A DNA stretch of 29,633 nucleotides, taken from IMG/VR virus record IMGVR_UViG_3300036832_000379, positions 1 to 29,633 of that record, one strand, 5' to 3'. This document shows positions 7,758 to 15,832 of the stretch, one piece after another (within the stretch, counting starts at the first letter, position 1; each line of letters starts with the position of its first letter). The notes beneath the pieces were generated by a model. The model made no database searches. It was given only the letters and a program-made list of their open reading frames with translations, and was not told the origin of the DNA. The position numbers and the translations under genes are program-made. The DNA is from a virus.

Positions 7758-8956
7758 GTGACCCGGTGGCCAGGATCCGTTTCAAGAACAGCCCGCAAGG
7801 AATCACTGCGATGAAGCTGAATAAGCTCGTCGACATGATCGGGTCGGGCGGAGGAGGCACGGCAGGGCCTCCAGGTCCAACTGGACCTCCTGGACCAACT
7901 GGACCTCCTGGGCCGACAGGACCAAAAGGCGCTGACTCAACGGTGCCGGGACCTCCGGGTGCGACTGGTGCTACAGGACCGCAAGGTCCGCAGGGAACAC
8001 CTGGAGCAACGGGTGCGACTGGGCCGCAAGGAATTCCAGGGACGACAGGTGCTCAAGGGCCGATCGGGTTAACGGGTGCAACCGGTTCACAAGGGCCAAA
8101 GGGCGACACTGGCGCTGCTGGTGCGACGGGTCCAACTGGTCCTGCGAGTACAGTGCCCGGGCCTCAGGGTGCGACCGGGCCACAGGGTCCGATTGGATTG
8201 ACGGGGCCAGCGGGGGCAGATTCAACGGTGCCCGGTCCGCAGGGACCGCAAGGAACGCAAGGAACGCAAGGAACGCCTGGGGCGACTGGAGCACAAGGTC
8301 CGAAAGGCGATACCGGCGCAACTGGTTCACAAGGGCCGATTGGGTTAACGGGATCGACGGGAGCGACTGGTCCGGCGGGTGCAGACTCGACAGTGCCAGG
8401 GCCGCAGGGGCCAAAAGGTGATCCAGGAGCGACTGGCTCGCAAGGTATCCCGGGAACAGCAGGGGCAACCGGGCCGCAAGGGCCAAAGGGTGATCCAGGC
8501 GCTACGGGCGCAACCGGACCAACGGGGGCACAAGGAATACCGGGTACAGCTGGGGCAACCGGGGCGACAGGCCCGCAAGGTCCTCAAGGTGTTCCCGGAA
8601 CCAGCGCGAGTTTGGGAACGTGGATTGCATTGACTCTTGCTAGCGGGTGGACCGGGGCGGGTGATTACCGGATTCAGACTGATGGGACTGTTTCAATGGT
8701 TGTGACTCGCGGAAAAATCACGCAAGCTTCCGGTGCTGCGTTGCTAGCATTCACCCTCCCCTCAGGCGCACGTCCGTCTTTGGCCCGAATGCTGATGTTA
8801 GCAGGGATGCAGACCGAAGGCGAGACGATCTACCACGCTAACGTCGATACTACCGGCACCGTGACTATCACCCCGGTGGTGCGGGCGGTTTTCACTTGGC
8901 CAGTCACTACCACCGCGCAGGACATTTATCTCGACGGACTTTCTTTCAGCTTATGA
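7754..8956 (+). CDS. Collagen-like tail fibre protein
   Basis: The 400-residue product has three parts. Residues 1-37 form an N-terminal segment containing ITAMKLN, shared with the next gene. Residues 38 to about 283 are an almost uninterrupted Gly-X-Y collagen repeat, rich in GPQ, GAT and GPT. It is broken by four short inserts of the form ADSTVPGP or ASTVPGP. Residues 286-400 form a Ser/Thr/Gly-rich beta-type domain that probably caps or nucleates the trimer. Collagen repeats in phages form rigid triple-helical stalks. A fibre role is inferred from the repeat, the shared N-terminus and the position before another fibre gene. The start is TTG with a good Shine-Dalgarno. GCTAGC sites lie at 8639 and 8743, only in the C-terminal domain. 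Confidence 0.88.
   Translation: MSDPVARIRFKNSPQGITAMKLNKLVDMIGSGGGGTAGPPGPTGPPGPTGPPGPTGPKGADSTVPGPPGATGATGPQGPQGTPGATGATGPQGIPGTTGAQGPIGLTGATGSQGPKGDTGAAGATGPTGPASTVPGPQGATGPQGPIGLTGPAGADSTVPGPQGPQGTQGTQGTPGATGAQGPKGDTGATGSQGPIGLTGSTGATGPAGADSTVPGPQGPKGDPGATGSQGIPGTAGATGPQGPKGDPGATGATGPTGAQGIPGTAGATGATGPQGPQGVPGTSASLGTWIALTLASGWTGAGDYRIQTDGTVSMVVTRGKITQASGAALLAFTLPSGARPSLARMLMLAGMQTEGETIYHANVDTTGTVTITPVVRAVFTWPVTTTAQDIYLDGLSFSL
7865..8602 (+). repeat. Gly-X-Y coding repeat, with short perfect tandem units
   Basis: This is the repetitive DNA of the collagen-like stalk. It contains a 9-base unit repeated three times (GCAAGGAAC, 8248-8274) and near-repeats of 18 bases around 7868-7920. [10 protein letters not shown]-coding block recurs near 7930, 8215 and 8382. 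Such DNA can change length by slippage or recombination, giving stalks of different length. Confidence 0.8.
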
Positions 8957-10299
8957 GCGACATCACGACAACTAGAATCTTCGCGGATGGCGAGAAGAAT
9001 ATCACTGCCGCCAAGCTGAACGACATCATTGGCAGTGCGGCAATCCAACCGGCTTTTGTCTCTGCGAAGCCGGTGGCTAGCTCGGTGGACCCGGCGGATA
9101 ACCTGCTGCTTTTGAACAAGGCCGGGGCCTACGCGCAAGTGCCGTTTTCCACCTTGTCGAGTTCGATCACTGGCAGCGCAAACCCGAATCCTGCAATCTG
9201 GGATGTCAGGCTGAAATCTTTTAACGCCATCGGCAACCCGAATTTTGAAATTGGGCAGTCAGTTGCGGGTGGGGCAATACCAGTAGTGTCAGCAGGGGGT
9301 AGATGCGCTGATCGTTGGTTTATTCAACAGACGGCATCCGCTACTTTAGCCGCTAACACCCAGAGGAACGGTAACACGGCGACTGGCAATCAGATCTTAG
9401 TGCCCGGAACAAATTTCTCGATCTCAAATGTCTTTTTGCGAACAACCTTAACTACTCAACAGGCTTCTTTAGCGGCTGGCGATATTCTTTGGATTCTCCA
9501 GAATGTTGAGGGGACTTATTTCAGAGAGCTGCAAAATGACGTGCATTCGATCCAAATTTTGTGTCGGTCGAGTGTGGCCGGATTAAAGTTTAGTTTGAAT
9601 TTGCGTGATGGTCCATCGACTACCAAAAGTTTGTCCAAACTATGTACTATTCCAACCGCAAACACCTGGACGCTTCTGACTTTTCCGAATCTGCCTGCTT
9701 GGCCTCCGACCAGTAATTCTTTGTCCAGTGCGGGCGTCCTCGCATATTATCTATCAGTTACTTTAGCGAGCGGAACGACGTACATCCCTCCGGCTAATGA
9801 CACTTGGCAGAACGGGAATTTTATCGGTGCAGTGGGCCAAGATAATTTTGCCAGCAAGCCCGTTAATTCGACTTTTGATATTGCCTTTGTCCAGCACGAG
9901 CCGGGTGCGGTTTGTTCGCAGTTGATGGACTTTTCTTGGGCCACAAATTATGATGCTTGTTTGCGCTATTATCAGAAATCATACGATTACGCGATTGTAC
10001 CAGGAGCGGCGAATCAACAAGCGGGAGAAATTATTTTTGTTAGTCCAGCGGTAGCGACCGGTGGATTGTATGTGCCGGTCAGGTTCCCGAAAATTATGGC
10101 GAAAGATCCATCGGCTATGGGGTATAGTCCGATCACGGGGTTGAGTGGAGCGATTCGTAATCTGACGGCGAATGCGGATATAGGTTATGCAGGATTTGTG
10201 CAAGCCGGACAAACTGGTTTTGGCGGATGGTCATTTGGCGCCGGAATTACCGCTAGTTCGTCTATGGCAGGTCATTACACGATGGATACCGGTTGGTGA
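8953..10299 (+). CDS. Tail fibre / receptor-binding protein with C-terminal lectin-like domain
   Basis: The start at 8953 is chosen because it forms an ATGA overlap with the collagen gene and gives an N-terminus ([16 protein letters not shown], then ITAAKLN) like that gene's ITAMKLN. The product has 448 residues. After a linker, the segment [13 protein letters not shown] begins a beta-rich domain. DRWF, later the [15 protein letters not shown] strand, and CLRYYQKSY near residue 340 follow the pattern of a jelly-roll sugar-binding domain common at the ends of phage fibres. It probably binds a surface polysaccharide. The body of the gene, from about 9240, has clearly lower GC (about 43% in sampled lines against about 57% in the hub gene) and no GCTAGC site after 9076. 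This suggests the domain was acquired by exchange. Confidence 0.8.
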   Translation: MSDITTTRIFADGEKNITAAKLNDIIGSAAIQPAFVSAKPVASSVDPADNLLLLNKAGAYAQVPFSTLSSSITGSANPNPAIWDVRLKSFNAIGNPNFEIGQSVAGGAIPVVSAGGRCADRWFIQQTASATLAANTQRNGNTATGNQILVPGTNFSISNVFLRTTLTTQQASLAAGDILWILQNVEGTYFRELQNDVHSIQILCRSSVAGLKFSLNLRDGPSTTKSLSKLCTIPTANTWTLLTFPNLPAWPPTSNSLSSAGVLAYYLSVTLASGTTYIPPANDTWQNGNFIGAVGQDNFASKPVNSTFDIAFVQHEPGAVCSQLMDFSWATNYDACLRYYQKSYDYAIVPGAANQQAGEIIFVSPAVATGGLYVPVRFPKIMAKDPSAMGYSPITGLSGAIRNLTANADIGYAGFVQAGQTGFGGWSFGAGITASSSMAGHYTMDTGW

Positions 10300-10305
10300 A
10301 ATGCT

Positions 10306-11307
10306 ATGACCGTTACCGACATCATCAATTTCACTACTCACACCGTTGGTGATTATTCCAGCGAGATGCAGAGCTATGCCCGGGAAGCGATCCGGCTCAA
10401 ATACCAGACTCTGTACGATGCCCACCTTTGGCGGGAGAGTATGCGGGTGGTCGATCTGGTGATTGACCCGACCTTGAACGGAGCGTTCTTCATCCCGCTG
10501 GACACCGAGGAAGTCGTCTGGTGCAAGCTCAGCCGGGATGGGGTCAATTATCAGCGGCTGACTTACCGGGAACGCGACTGGGTCGAGCGGGTCAGCGGCG
10601 GAAATTCGCTAGCACCGTTCTCTATGCCGGTCTTTTACCGGGCTGAAAATCTAGGCTGGCCTTATCTCAATCCGGGCAAATTGACCTTAACCACTCTGGA
10701 GCTGGCCAGTTTCCCGGTCCATATCGAGGGCCTGAATTCTGCCGGGTACGGGGTCCAGGACGATTTTTTAATGGCTGCAACCCAGCAGGCCGGTGGAACA
10801 ATCATTCCCACCAGCGTTCAGACCTCTAATTCCTATACCCAGGTGACGATGATTTCCAAAGGATTCGGGATCGTCAATATCTTCGCTGAGAACCCGGCTG
10901 GAGGGGTGACGGTCCAGGCTCCGCAACAAGTGACCGAGCTGATCTATTCGCAGTTCCGGCTTTATCCGAACCCGATCTATCAGATCAACGGTGTTCCGCA
11001 ATCCTGCTTTGTTCAGGCCCAGGTGAAGTTGAAAGCCGATGTCCTCAACAACGACATGTCCGTGCCCCGGATCTCACATATCTGGGATGCTTTGATCGAG
11101 TTTACTCTTTCCTCGCTTTATACCAAGGTCCGACAGCTGGCCAAAGCGGATGCCCGTGAACAGAAGGCAATTGCCCACGTTCAGGCGGCGGTCAACGTCG
11201 AAAAGAATCAGTCCGAGATGCATCAGCAGGTTATTCCGGCGATTTATGAGACGGGCGATTACATGGACGGCCAGAGTCGCCCAACCAGTTATCATCCATG
11301 GGGGTAA
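10306..11307 (+). CDS. Tail adaptor / tail tubular protein A-like (putative)
   Basis: The 333-residue protein begins with a helical segment (MTVTDIINFTTHTVGDYSSE, then YAREAIRLKYQTLYDAHLWRE) of the kind seen in podovirus adaptors that dock onto the portal ring. A beta-rich middle follows, then another helical region (AKADAREQKAIAHVQAAVNVE). It precedes the hub gene, as the adaptor does in T7-like and N4-like gene orders. It is longer than T7 gp11, which has about 200 residues, so an insertion domain is likely. The assignment is by position and fold pattern; strict sequence similarity was not tested. Confidence 0.55.
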   Translation: MTVTDIINFTTHTVGDYSSEMQSYAREAIRLKYQTLYDAHLWRESMRVVDLVIDPTLNGAFFIPLDTEEVVWCKLSRDGVNYQRLTYRERDWVERVSGGNSLAPFSMPVFYRAENLGWPYLNPGKLTLTTLELASFPVHIEGLNSAGYGVQDDFLMAATQQAGGTIIPTSVQTSNSYTQVTMISKGFGIVNIFAENPAGGVTVQAPQQVTELIYSQFRLYPNPIYQINGVPQSCFVQAQVKLKADVLNNDMSVPRISHIWDALIEFTLSSLYTKVRQLAKADAREQKAIAHVQAAVNVEKNQSEMHQQVIPAIYETGDYMDGQSRPTSYHPWG

Positions 11308-11310
11308 AGA

Positions 11311-12858
11311 ATGGCCCAATGGAACGATCAGCTGAATGACGAAGTTCTGGTAGATGGCTCGGTCCCGATTAACGGGATCAATAATACCCTGCCGCCGAAT
11401 GCCATTGACCCGAAGCTTGCTAGCAAGGCCATCAATCGCCTGACCGCGATGGATAACCTGAATCGCCCGAGGCCGGGAACGATCGCCCGGATGCTGGCTC
11501 AAGGCGCATCGATGGACTCGATCCATCACTTGGGGGTTGGTCAGTTTCTTTACAATCACGCCAGTTCCTGGGGGATTTACGATTCCCGGAGCAATGTGAA
11601 TGCTGTGGCCAGTGGCGGACCAGCCTGGGCCTCAGGGGACCAGATCTATTCAGCTCTTTGCGACAAGGTTCTCTACTTCACCCGGGGCGGCAACCTGTAC
11701 AAGTACGACACGGTCGCCAAGACTTTCGGAACCAATCCTATTCCCAGCCAGTACCCGACAGCCGCTTACCCGATCTGGGCTTCTAACCGTTTGATCTATG
11801 CTTACCAAAACAACCTGCTGGTCAGCGATATTCTCGATCCCGAAGTCTGGGATGTCACCAACCAGAGCGTGACCCTCGACCCGATCACCACCGACCTGAT
11901 CACCGGCCAATGTGTCTGGCAGAACCAGACGGTGGCCGTGTTTAGGAATGGCAGCACCTGGATTATTGCCACCGGCCCGAACCTCAACGTGGTCGATTGG
12001 GAGGTCAACCGTGCTAGCGCCACCATCGGCTGCTGCTGTCATGGGACGATCGTCCAGTGCGGGGTGGAAGTCTTTTTCCTGAGTGAGACCGGGCGCGGGG
12101 TGTTTGCTCTTTCCCAGATGCCGACCTCCGATCAGATGGGAGTCTGGCTGCCTATCTCTGCCCCGATCAAGATGTACATGGACCGGATCAACTGGGCGGC
12201 GATCAAGAACGCCAGGGCAACCTTCTGGAACGATCTCTACATGCTCTCGGTGCCGATCGACGGGTCACTTTTTAATAATTTCATCTTCATTTATTCGGTC
12301 ACTCTGAACACTTGGCAGGGGCGCTGGTGTTTCGACATCTTTAACAGCGACTATGGGTTTAGGGATTCGGCCCGGGACCGGACCAATCCCGACGCCACTC
12401 TCCTCTTGGTCGGCACTTTGGACGGGGTAGTCTCCGAATTCACTTATCCGACCGACCGCCGGTATTACGACACCGATTTAAACAGCGTGCAAAATCCGGT
12501 TGATTCGCTGCTGACCACCAGAAGTTTTACTTTCAGCGAGAGCCTGAACCAGATCCAGCCGCATTCGGCAAAGTTGCAATTCCTGGAGTCCGAAGAAGAC
12601 GTGACCATCACCGTGATCGTCGACCGGACCATCGAGCCTATCACCACCGTCAGCGCGACCAGTGGCGCGCTCCTGCAACTGACCATTCCTGGCCTGCCCT
12701 TTGACCTGGATCTGACCGGCTTTTATTATTGCCCGCTTTCCCTGCTTTCAATCGGGATTTGCAATGAGTTGCAGATTCAGATCGAGGGAGACGGTAACTG
12801 GACCATTTTCCAGGTCAAGGTAGCGGCCTGGGAAGCAGCCCCCATGATGACGATATGA
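11311..12858 (+). CDS. Tail hub/nozzle protein, beta-propeller-like (putative)
   Basis: The 515-residue protein has a P22-gp10-like start. A NGINNTLPPNAIDPKLAS segment is followed by the conserved-type turn NRPRPGT (residues 51-57). Repeated beta blades follow, with motifs such as DKVLYFTRGGNLYKYD, WASNRLIYAY, WQNQTVAVFRNGSTW and VFFLSETGRGVFAL. These repeats suggest a propeller that closes the tail tube, as in packaged-DNA stabilisation or nozzle proteins. Three consecutive Cys residues (about 241-243, in GCCCHG) are unusual. The gene starts three bases after the adaptor stop. GCTAGC sites lie at 11419 and 12013. Confidence 0.62.
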   Translation: MAQWNDQLNDEVLVDGSVPINGINNTLPPNAIDPKLASKAINRLTAMDNLNRPRPGTIARMLAQGASMDSIHHLGVGQFLYNHASSWGIYDSRSNVNAVASGGPAWASGDQIYSALCDKVLYFTRGGNLYKYDTVAKTFGTNPIPSQYPTAAYPIWASNRLIYAYQNNLLVSDILDPEVWDVTNQSVTLDPITTDLITGQCVWQNQTVAVFRNGSTWIIATGPNLNVVDWEVNRASATIGCCCHGTIVQCGVEVFFLSETGRGVFALSQMPTSDQMGVWLPISAPIKMYMDRINWAAIKNARATFWNDLYMLSVPIDGSLFNNFIFIYSVTLNTWQGRWCFDIFNSDYGFRDSARDRTNPDATLLLVGTLDGVVSEFTYPTDRRYYDTDLNSVQNPVDSLLTTRSFTFSESLNQIQPHSAKLQFLESEEDVTITVIVDRTIEPITTVSATSGALLQLTIPGLPFDLDLTGFYYCPLSLLSIGICNELQIQIEGDGNWTIFQVKVAAWEAAPMMTI

Positions 12859-13301
12859 AGACTGCCCATTCACAGGAATTCGTCGAGGCCATGCTGGTGC
12901 TAGCACCGCTCTTGCGGAAGCACCAGCCATTGAAAGATCTCGGGTTTATCGAGATTTGCGATTGGGTGGCTCATTACTGGAATCGCGGCACCATCTCTTA
13001 CCTGATCGATGACGATGGCGAACCTCGCGCGGTTTGCCTGATGAAATACTTCAGGAACATCAGGCAATTTTTGGAGCCGCACGTACACGAACCGTGCGGG
13101 CGAATGTGTATGATCGAGCTTTTGGTTGCTAGCGAGCCGGTTTCAATGGCTGCTGTCTGCCGGGAGCAGATCGCGAGATTCGGACCGCAGCACGTAGTGA
13201 TGTTTGATCGTGGCGAGCGGACCGAGAACGGGGCACCGCGAATGTATATTTGGTCTAAATTCATGACCCTTGTAAGGAGGCTGACATACGGATCACTATG
13301 A
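12855..13301 (+). CDS. Virion-region protein, possibly GNAT-fold (148 aa)
   Basis: The start is an ATGA overlap with the hub gene. The residue pattern fits a degenerate GNAT acetyltransferase fold: helix-rich N-terminus, a strand pair around GTISYLIDDDGEPRAVCLMK, the strand CMIELLVASE followed by a long helix (VSMAAVCREQIARFG), and a final strand HVVMFDRG with a basic tail. GNAT-like proteins of about 140 residues occur between tail and internal-core genes in T7-like phages (gp13 position). No clear acetyl-CoA loop (Q/RxxGxG/A) is visible, so catalysis is doubtful. Fold assignment is inference. Confidence 0.5.
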   Translation: MKTAHSQEFVEAMLVLAPLLRKHQPLKDLGFIEICDWVAHYWNRGTISYLIDDDGEPRAVCLMKYFRNIRQFLEPHVHEPCGRMCMIELLVASEPVSMAAVCREQIARFGPQHVVMFDRGERTENGAPRMYIWSKFMTLVRRLTYGSL

Positions 13302-13414
13302 GAACCTCTGATTTAGAACTTTTTGAAAATGGGATAGAAGAACCCGAGCGACGTTGCAAGATTTGCTATCAGGAAAACCAAAAACGATATCAAGCTCGAA
13401 AGGAGGGTTGCTAA
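13298..13414 (+). CDS. Mini-protein with a CKIC motif (38 aa)
   Basis: This short frame starts by ATGA overlap with the preceding gene and stops one base before the next TTG start, so it fills the gap exactly. It is charged, with an acidic N-terminal half, then RRCKICYQENQKRYQARKE. CKIC is a half zinc knuckle. Its 3' end also carries the strong Shine-Dalgarno of the next gene, so the frame could simply be a translated leader. No family is recognised. Confidence 0.5.
   Translation: MRTSDLELFENGIEEPERRCKICYQENQKRYQARKEGC
13399..13407 (+). promoter_or_regulatory. Shine-Dalgarno deciding the TTG start at 13416
   Basis: AAAGGAGGG is the strongest ribosome binding site in the window. It lies eight bases before TTG (13416). 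There is no ATG within range that keeps the N-terminus, so TTG is the start. Confidence 0.8.
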
Positions 13415-13415
13415 T

Positions 13416-13955
13416 TTGGGAGCCTCTAAAACTCCAGACCCGGTTACCCCGGGTGAAGCTGCCCAGGCGGCAGTTGGCACTGCTGGCGCGGGCGAAATGA
13501 TGGCGATGGCCAATCAGCCGATCGAGCAATACGGTCAGCTGGCAACCACCGAACAGCTGGGACCAGCCCAGATGCAGACCCAGCAGGCGCTAGCAAATCA
13601 GGCGGCTCTGCAAGGGGCGCGCGCCCAGATGGATATTCAATCCCGGGTCGATCCGCAAGCTTACGCTCAAAGACAAATGCGGATGAATGCGGCCAATGAG
13701 CGTCTGGGTAAATTGTATGGGGTGGCAAACCCGAACGCCATCTCGTATCAGGGCGGCAGTCAGGCGTATCAGATTCCAGGCTCGGAGAATCAGCCTGACC
13801 TTTCCAAGTTGCGGCAGATTGCCAATGCGGTGGCCTCCAATGTTTCAACTGCCGGTGTTAACAAGGAAGGCGCTAACCCGGTCTTGAAAGGCCCAACTAA
13901 ATCGTTGCCTGTCACTGCGGGAACCTTTCCTTCGCAACCTTACAGCTACCTTTAA
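13416..13955 (+). CDS. Internal virion protein, Ala/Gln-rich (putative, 179 aa)
   Basis: The start is TTG with a strong Shine-Dalgarno. The product is rich in Ala, Gln, Gly and Met (MGASKTPDPVTPGEAA, then AQMQTQQALANQAALQG). It contains an N-terminal helix with a small-residue pattern (TAGAGEMMAMANQ), a helical middle, and a Ser/Pro-rich tail. The composition and the position at the head of the internal-protein cluster resemble small ejection proteins such as T7 gp14, but no direct similarity was established. It ends directly against the next ATG (TAA-ATG with no gap). Confidence 0.65.
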   Translation: MGASKTPDPVTPGEAAQAAVGTAGAGEMMAMANQPIEQYGQLATTEQLGPAQMQTQQALANQAALQGARAQMDIQSRVDPQAYAQRQMRMNAANERLGKLYGVANPNAISYQGGSQAYQIPGSENQPDLSKLRQIANAVASNVSTAGVNKEGANPVLKGPTKSLPVTAGTFPSQPYSYL

Positions 13956-15458
13956 ATGGCAACCACCCCGGTCCAAGGTCAAATCGTTAGCACCCTTCCC
14001 GATGCGGGTTGGGGCGATTCGACGCTGGTCAACTGGTACAACCAGAACAAGGGAAAATATTACTGGGATGCGCAAGGTGACCAGAAGCAGATCCCGACCA
14101 GCGGCAACCCTAACGCGGGCCAAATTCGCGGGTACGTTAATCAGGGCACCTTTCAGGGGATGCAGACCACTGATCCAGCAGCAGCCCAGACAGCTCAGAC
14201 AGCACAAGCAGCACAAGCAGCTCAAGCCCAGGCGGCAACGGCAGCTGGAGGGGCTGGAGGGGCTGGAGGAACGGCAGCTGGCGTAAACAGTACGAATTCA
14301 AGCGGAGCTACACCTATGGCAAATTCCTATTATTCACCGACCACCGGCCAGCCACAGGTCAGCTCGCAGGATGCGATCAATTATTACGCGGCGATGGGGG
14401 GCAACCCGAACATCGATGCCGGGACCGCGATGTCCTATTTTACCGCTAAGAACCCGAATTTCGGTGCTAGCGGAGTCGATCCCCAGGCCGCGATCAATTA
14501 TTACGTCCAGCAAGGTGGTAACCCGAAGATTGATCCGGCGACCGCTGTTTCGTTTTACGAGGCTCAGCATCCACAGGAATTAGCCAAAGGGGTGGCGGAC
14601 GCGGCCAAAACGCCGGAGCAACGCGCCCTGGAGCAGATGGCCCAGACCGATCCGAACACCGAAGCTTTGCGCAATCAGCTGTCCGGCTCTTACTCGACTT
14701 CGCTTGCTCAAGGGGCGAAACCAAGTGCCTCCGATTTCCAGAGCTACCTGGACACTTATAAGCAGGTTGATCCGACAGACGCTGCCGGGAACGCCGCTTT
14801 AAGCAAGCAGTTATCCGATCAGGTGGCTCTGGGAAGCCAGCTGGACCCGGTGACCGCCCGCCAAGTCGAGCAGGCCACTCGGGCTGGCCAAGTTGCTCGC
14901 GGAAACGTGTACGGCACTCCGCAGATGGTCCAGGAAGCGATGACCACCGGGCAAGCGGGCTTAGCCTTGCAGCAGCAGCGGCAGCAAGCCATGCAATCGT
15001 ACCTGGGCAGCGGGGTAACCCAAGGCGACATCGCCCTCAACATGTATAACCAGGGGCAAGCCAATCTTCGCTCCAACCAACAAGCGACCCTCGGATATCT
15101 CGGGAGCGGCAGCACGCCGTATCAGGCCGGGGCTTCATATCTGAGTGCAGCCGAAGGTAATGCTGCGCAGGCCGCGCAAGGCGGGCCACAATATAACCCG
15201 GCCAGCTTGGGCAACGTCTCCGGCCAGCAGCAGCAGCAGTACGGGCTCGACATTGGAAGCCAAGCCCAGAATTATTTCAACAGCCTGAACAACGCTTACG
15301 CCGGTGGCGCAGGAGGAAAGACTAAAAACCAGACGGCAGCGGCACTTGGCGGTGCGGCATCCGGGGCTATCGCCGGAATACCGGCAGCAGGTGCTACCTA
15401 TGGAGGATCAGTGGTAGGAGGAGCAATCGCCGGAGGTTTAAGCGGCTACTATTCGTAA
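13956..15458 (+). CDS. Internal/ejection virion protein with duplicated motif and glycine-zipper tail
   Basis: The 500-residue product begins right at the previous stop. After a Trp/Tyr-rich N-terminus and an Ala/Gln/Gly linker (about 75-110) it carries two copies of a 30-residue unit: DAINYYAAMGGNPNIDAGTA (139-158) and AAINYYVQQGGNPKIDPATA (178-197). Long Gln/Ala helices follow. The last 45 residues are a hydrophobic small-residue stretch of the glycine-zipper type (ALGGAASGAIAGIPAAGA, then GGSVVGGAIAGGLSGYY). Such tails insert into or line up within membranes. This suggests a channel-forming ejection protein for the envelope; function is inferred from composition and position. Confidence 0.72.
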   Translation: MATTPVQGQIVSTLPDAGWGDSTLVNWYNQNKGKYYWDAQGDQKQIPTSGNPNAGQIRGYVNQGTFQGMQTTDPAAAQTAQTAQAAQAAQAQAATAAGGAGGAGGTAAGVNSTNSSGATPMANSYYSPTTGQPQVSSQDAINYYAAMGGNPNIDAGTAMSYFTAKNPNFGASGVDPQAAINYYVQQGGNPKIDPATAVSFYEAQHPQELAKGVADAAKTPEQRALEQMAQTDPNTEALRNQLSGSYSTSLAQGAKPSASDFQSYLDTYKQVDPTDAAGNAALSKQLSDQVALGSQLDPVTARQVEQATRAGQVARGNVYGTPQMVQEAMTTGQAGLALQQQRQQAMQSYLGSGVTQGDIALNMYNQGQANLRSNQQATLGYLGSGSTPYQAGASYLSAAEGNAAQAAQGGPQYNPASLGNVSGQQQQQYGLDIGSQAQNYFNSLNNAYAGGAGGKTKNQTAAALGGAASGAIAGIPAAGATYGGSVVGGAIAGGLSGYYS

Positions 15459-15475
15459 CTATAAAGGATAATGTT

Positions 15476-15616
15476 ATGCCAAGCACATCGAAATCTCAGC
15501 AAAGGTTGATGGGCGCTGCGCTAGCAGCGAAACGCGGCAAACCATCTTTCCCGATGGCCAAGAAGATCTCTAAACAGATGACCGAAAAACAGCTTAAGGA
15601 TTATGCCAAAAAATAA
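15476..15616 (+). CDS. Small basic phage protein (46 aa)
   Basis: ATG at 15476 is preceded by AAAGGA (15463-15468) at a suitable distance. The product begins MPSTSKSQQRLMGAALAAKR. This matches a frequently seen family of tiny phage proteins that start MP-x-x-S-x-x-Q-x-x-x-M and end in a short basic helix (here EKQLKDYAKK). No function for the family is known to me. It overlaps the next gene by 14 bases. A GCTAGC site at 15520 encodes Leu-Ala. Confidence 0.75.
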   Translation: MPSTSKSQQRLMGAALAAKRGKPSFPMAKKISKQMTEKQLKDYAKK

Positions 15617-15818
15617 GACCCCTTTCCCATTGGTAGGAAAAGCAGTCAAACCGGTGATTGCTCCGGTTGCTCCTGCTAGCATCATCCCCAAGCCAATCAA
15701 GAGCCTTGTTCCGGCAGCAGGCCCGATTGTCGCTAATCCGGCCAGGCCGGTCAAGCTTCCGAAAACCTTGGGAACCGGCACAATTCCAAAAGCGCGCAAG
15801 ACAAAAACTTACCTGTAA
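15603..15818 (+). CDS. Small Pro/Lys/Ala-rich protein (71 aa)
   Basis: The ATG overlaps the end of the preceding small gene and has AAGGA upstream. The product is low-complexity, basic and proline-rich (for example KAVKPVIAPVAPASIIPKP), with an Arg/Lys-rich end (KARKTKTYL). It is likely disordered. It lies among internal virion genes and may be a minor virion or DNA-associated protein. No family is recognised. It resembles short proline-rich tails more than an enzyme. Confidence 0.6.
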   Translation: MPKNKTPFPLVGKAVKPVIAPVAPASIIPKPIKSLVPAAGPIVANPARPVKLPKTLGTGTIPKARKTKTYL

Positions 15819-15832
15819 CCAGGGGTAAAGGT

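Noticed and set aside
7971-8486. - strand frames opposite the collagen repeat
   Set aside because: The three-base periodic Gly-X-Y DNA leaves other frames open by composition; the products are repetitive Leu/Ala/Ser without domain character.
7865-8602. CRISPR-like or satellite array
   Set aside because: The repeats are in-frame codons of a Gly-X-Y protein with no constant repeat/unique spacer alternation.
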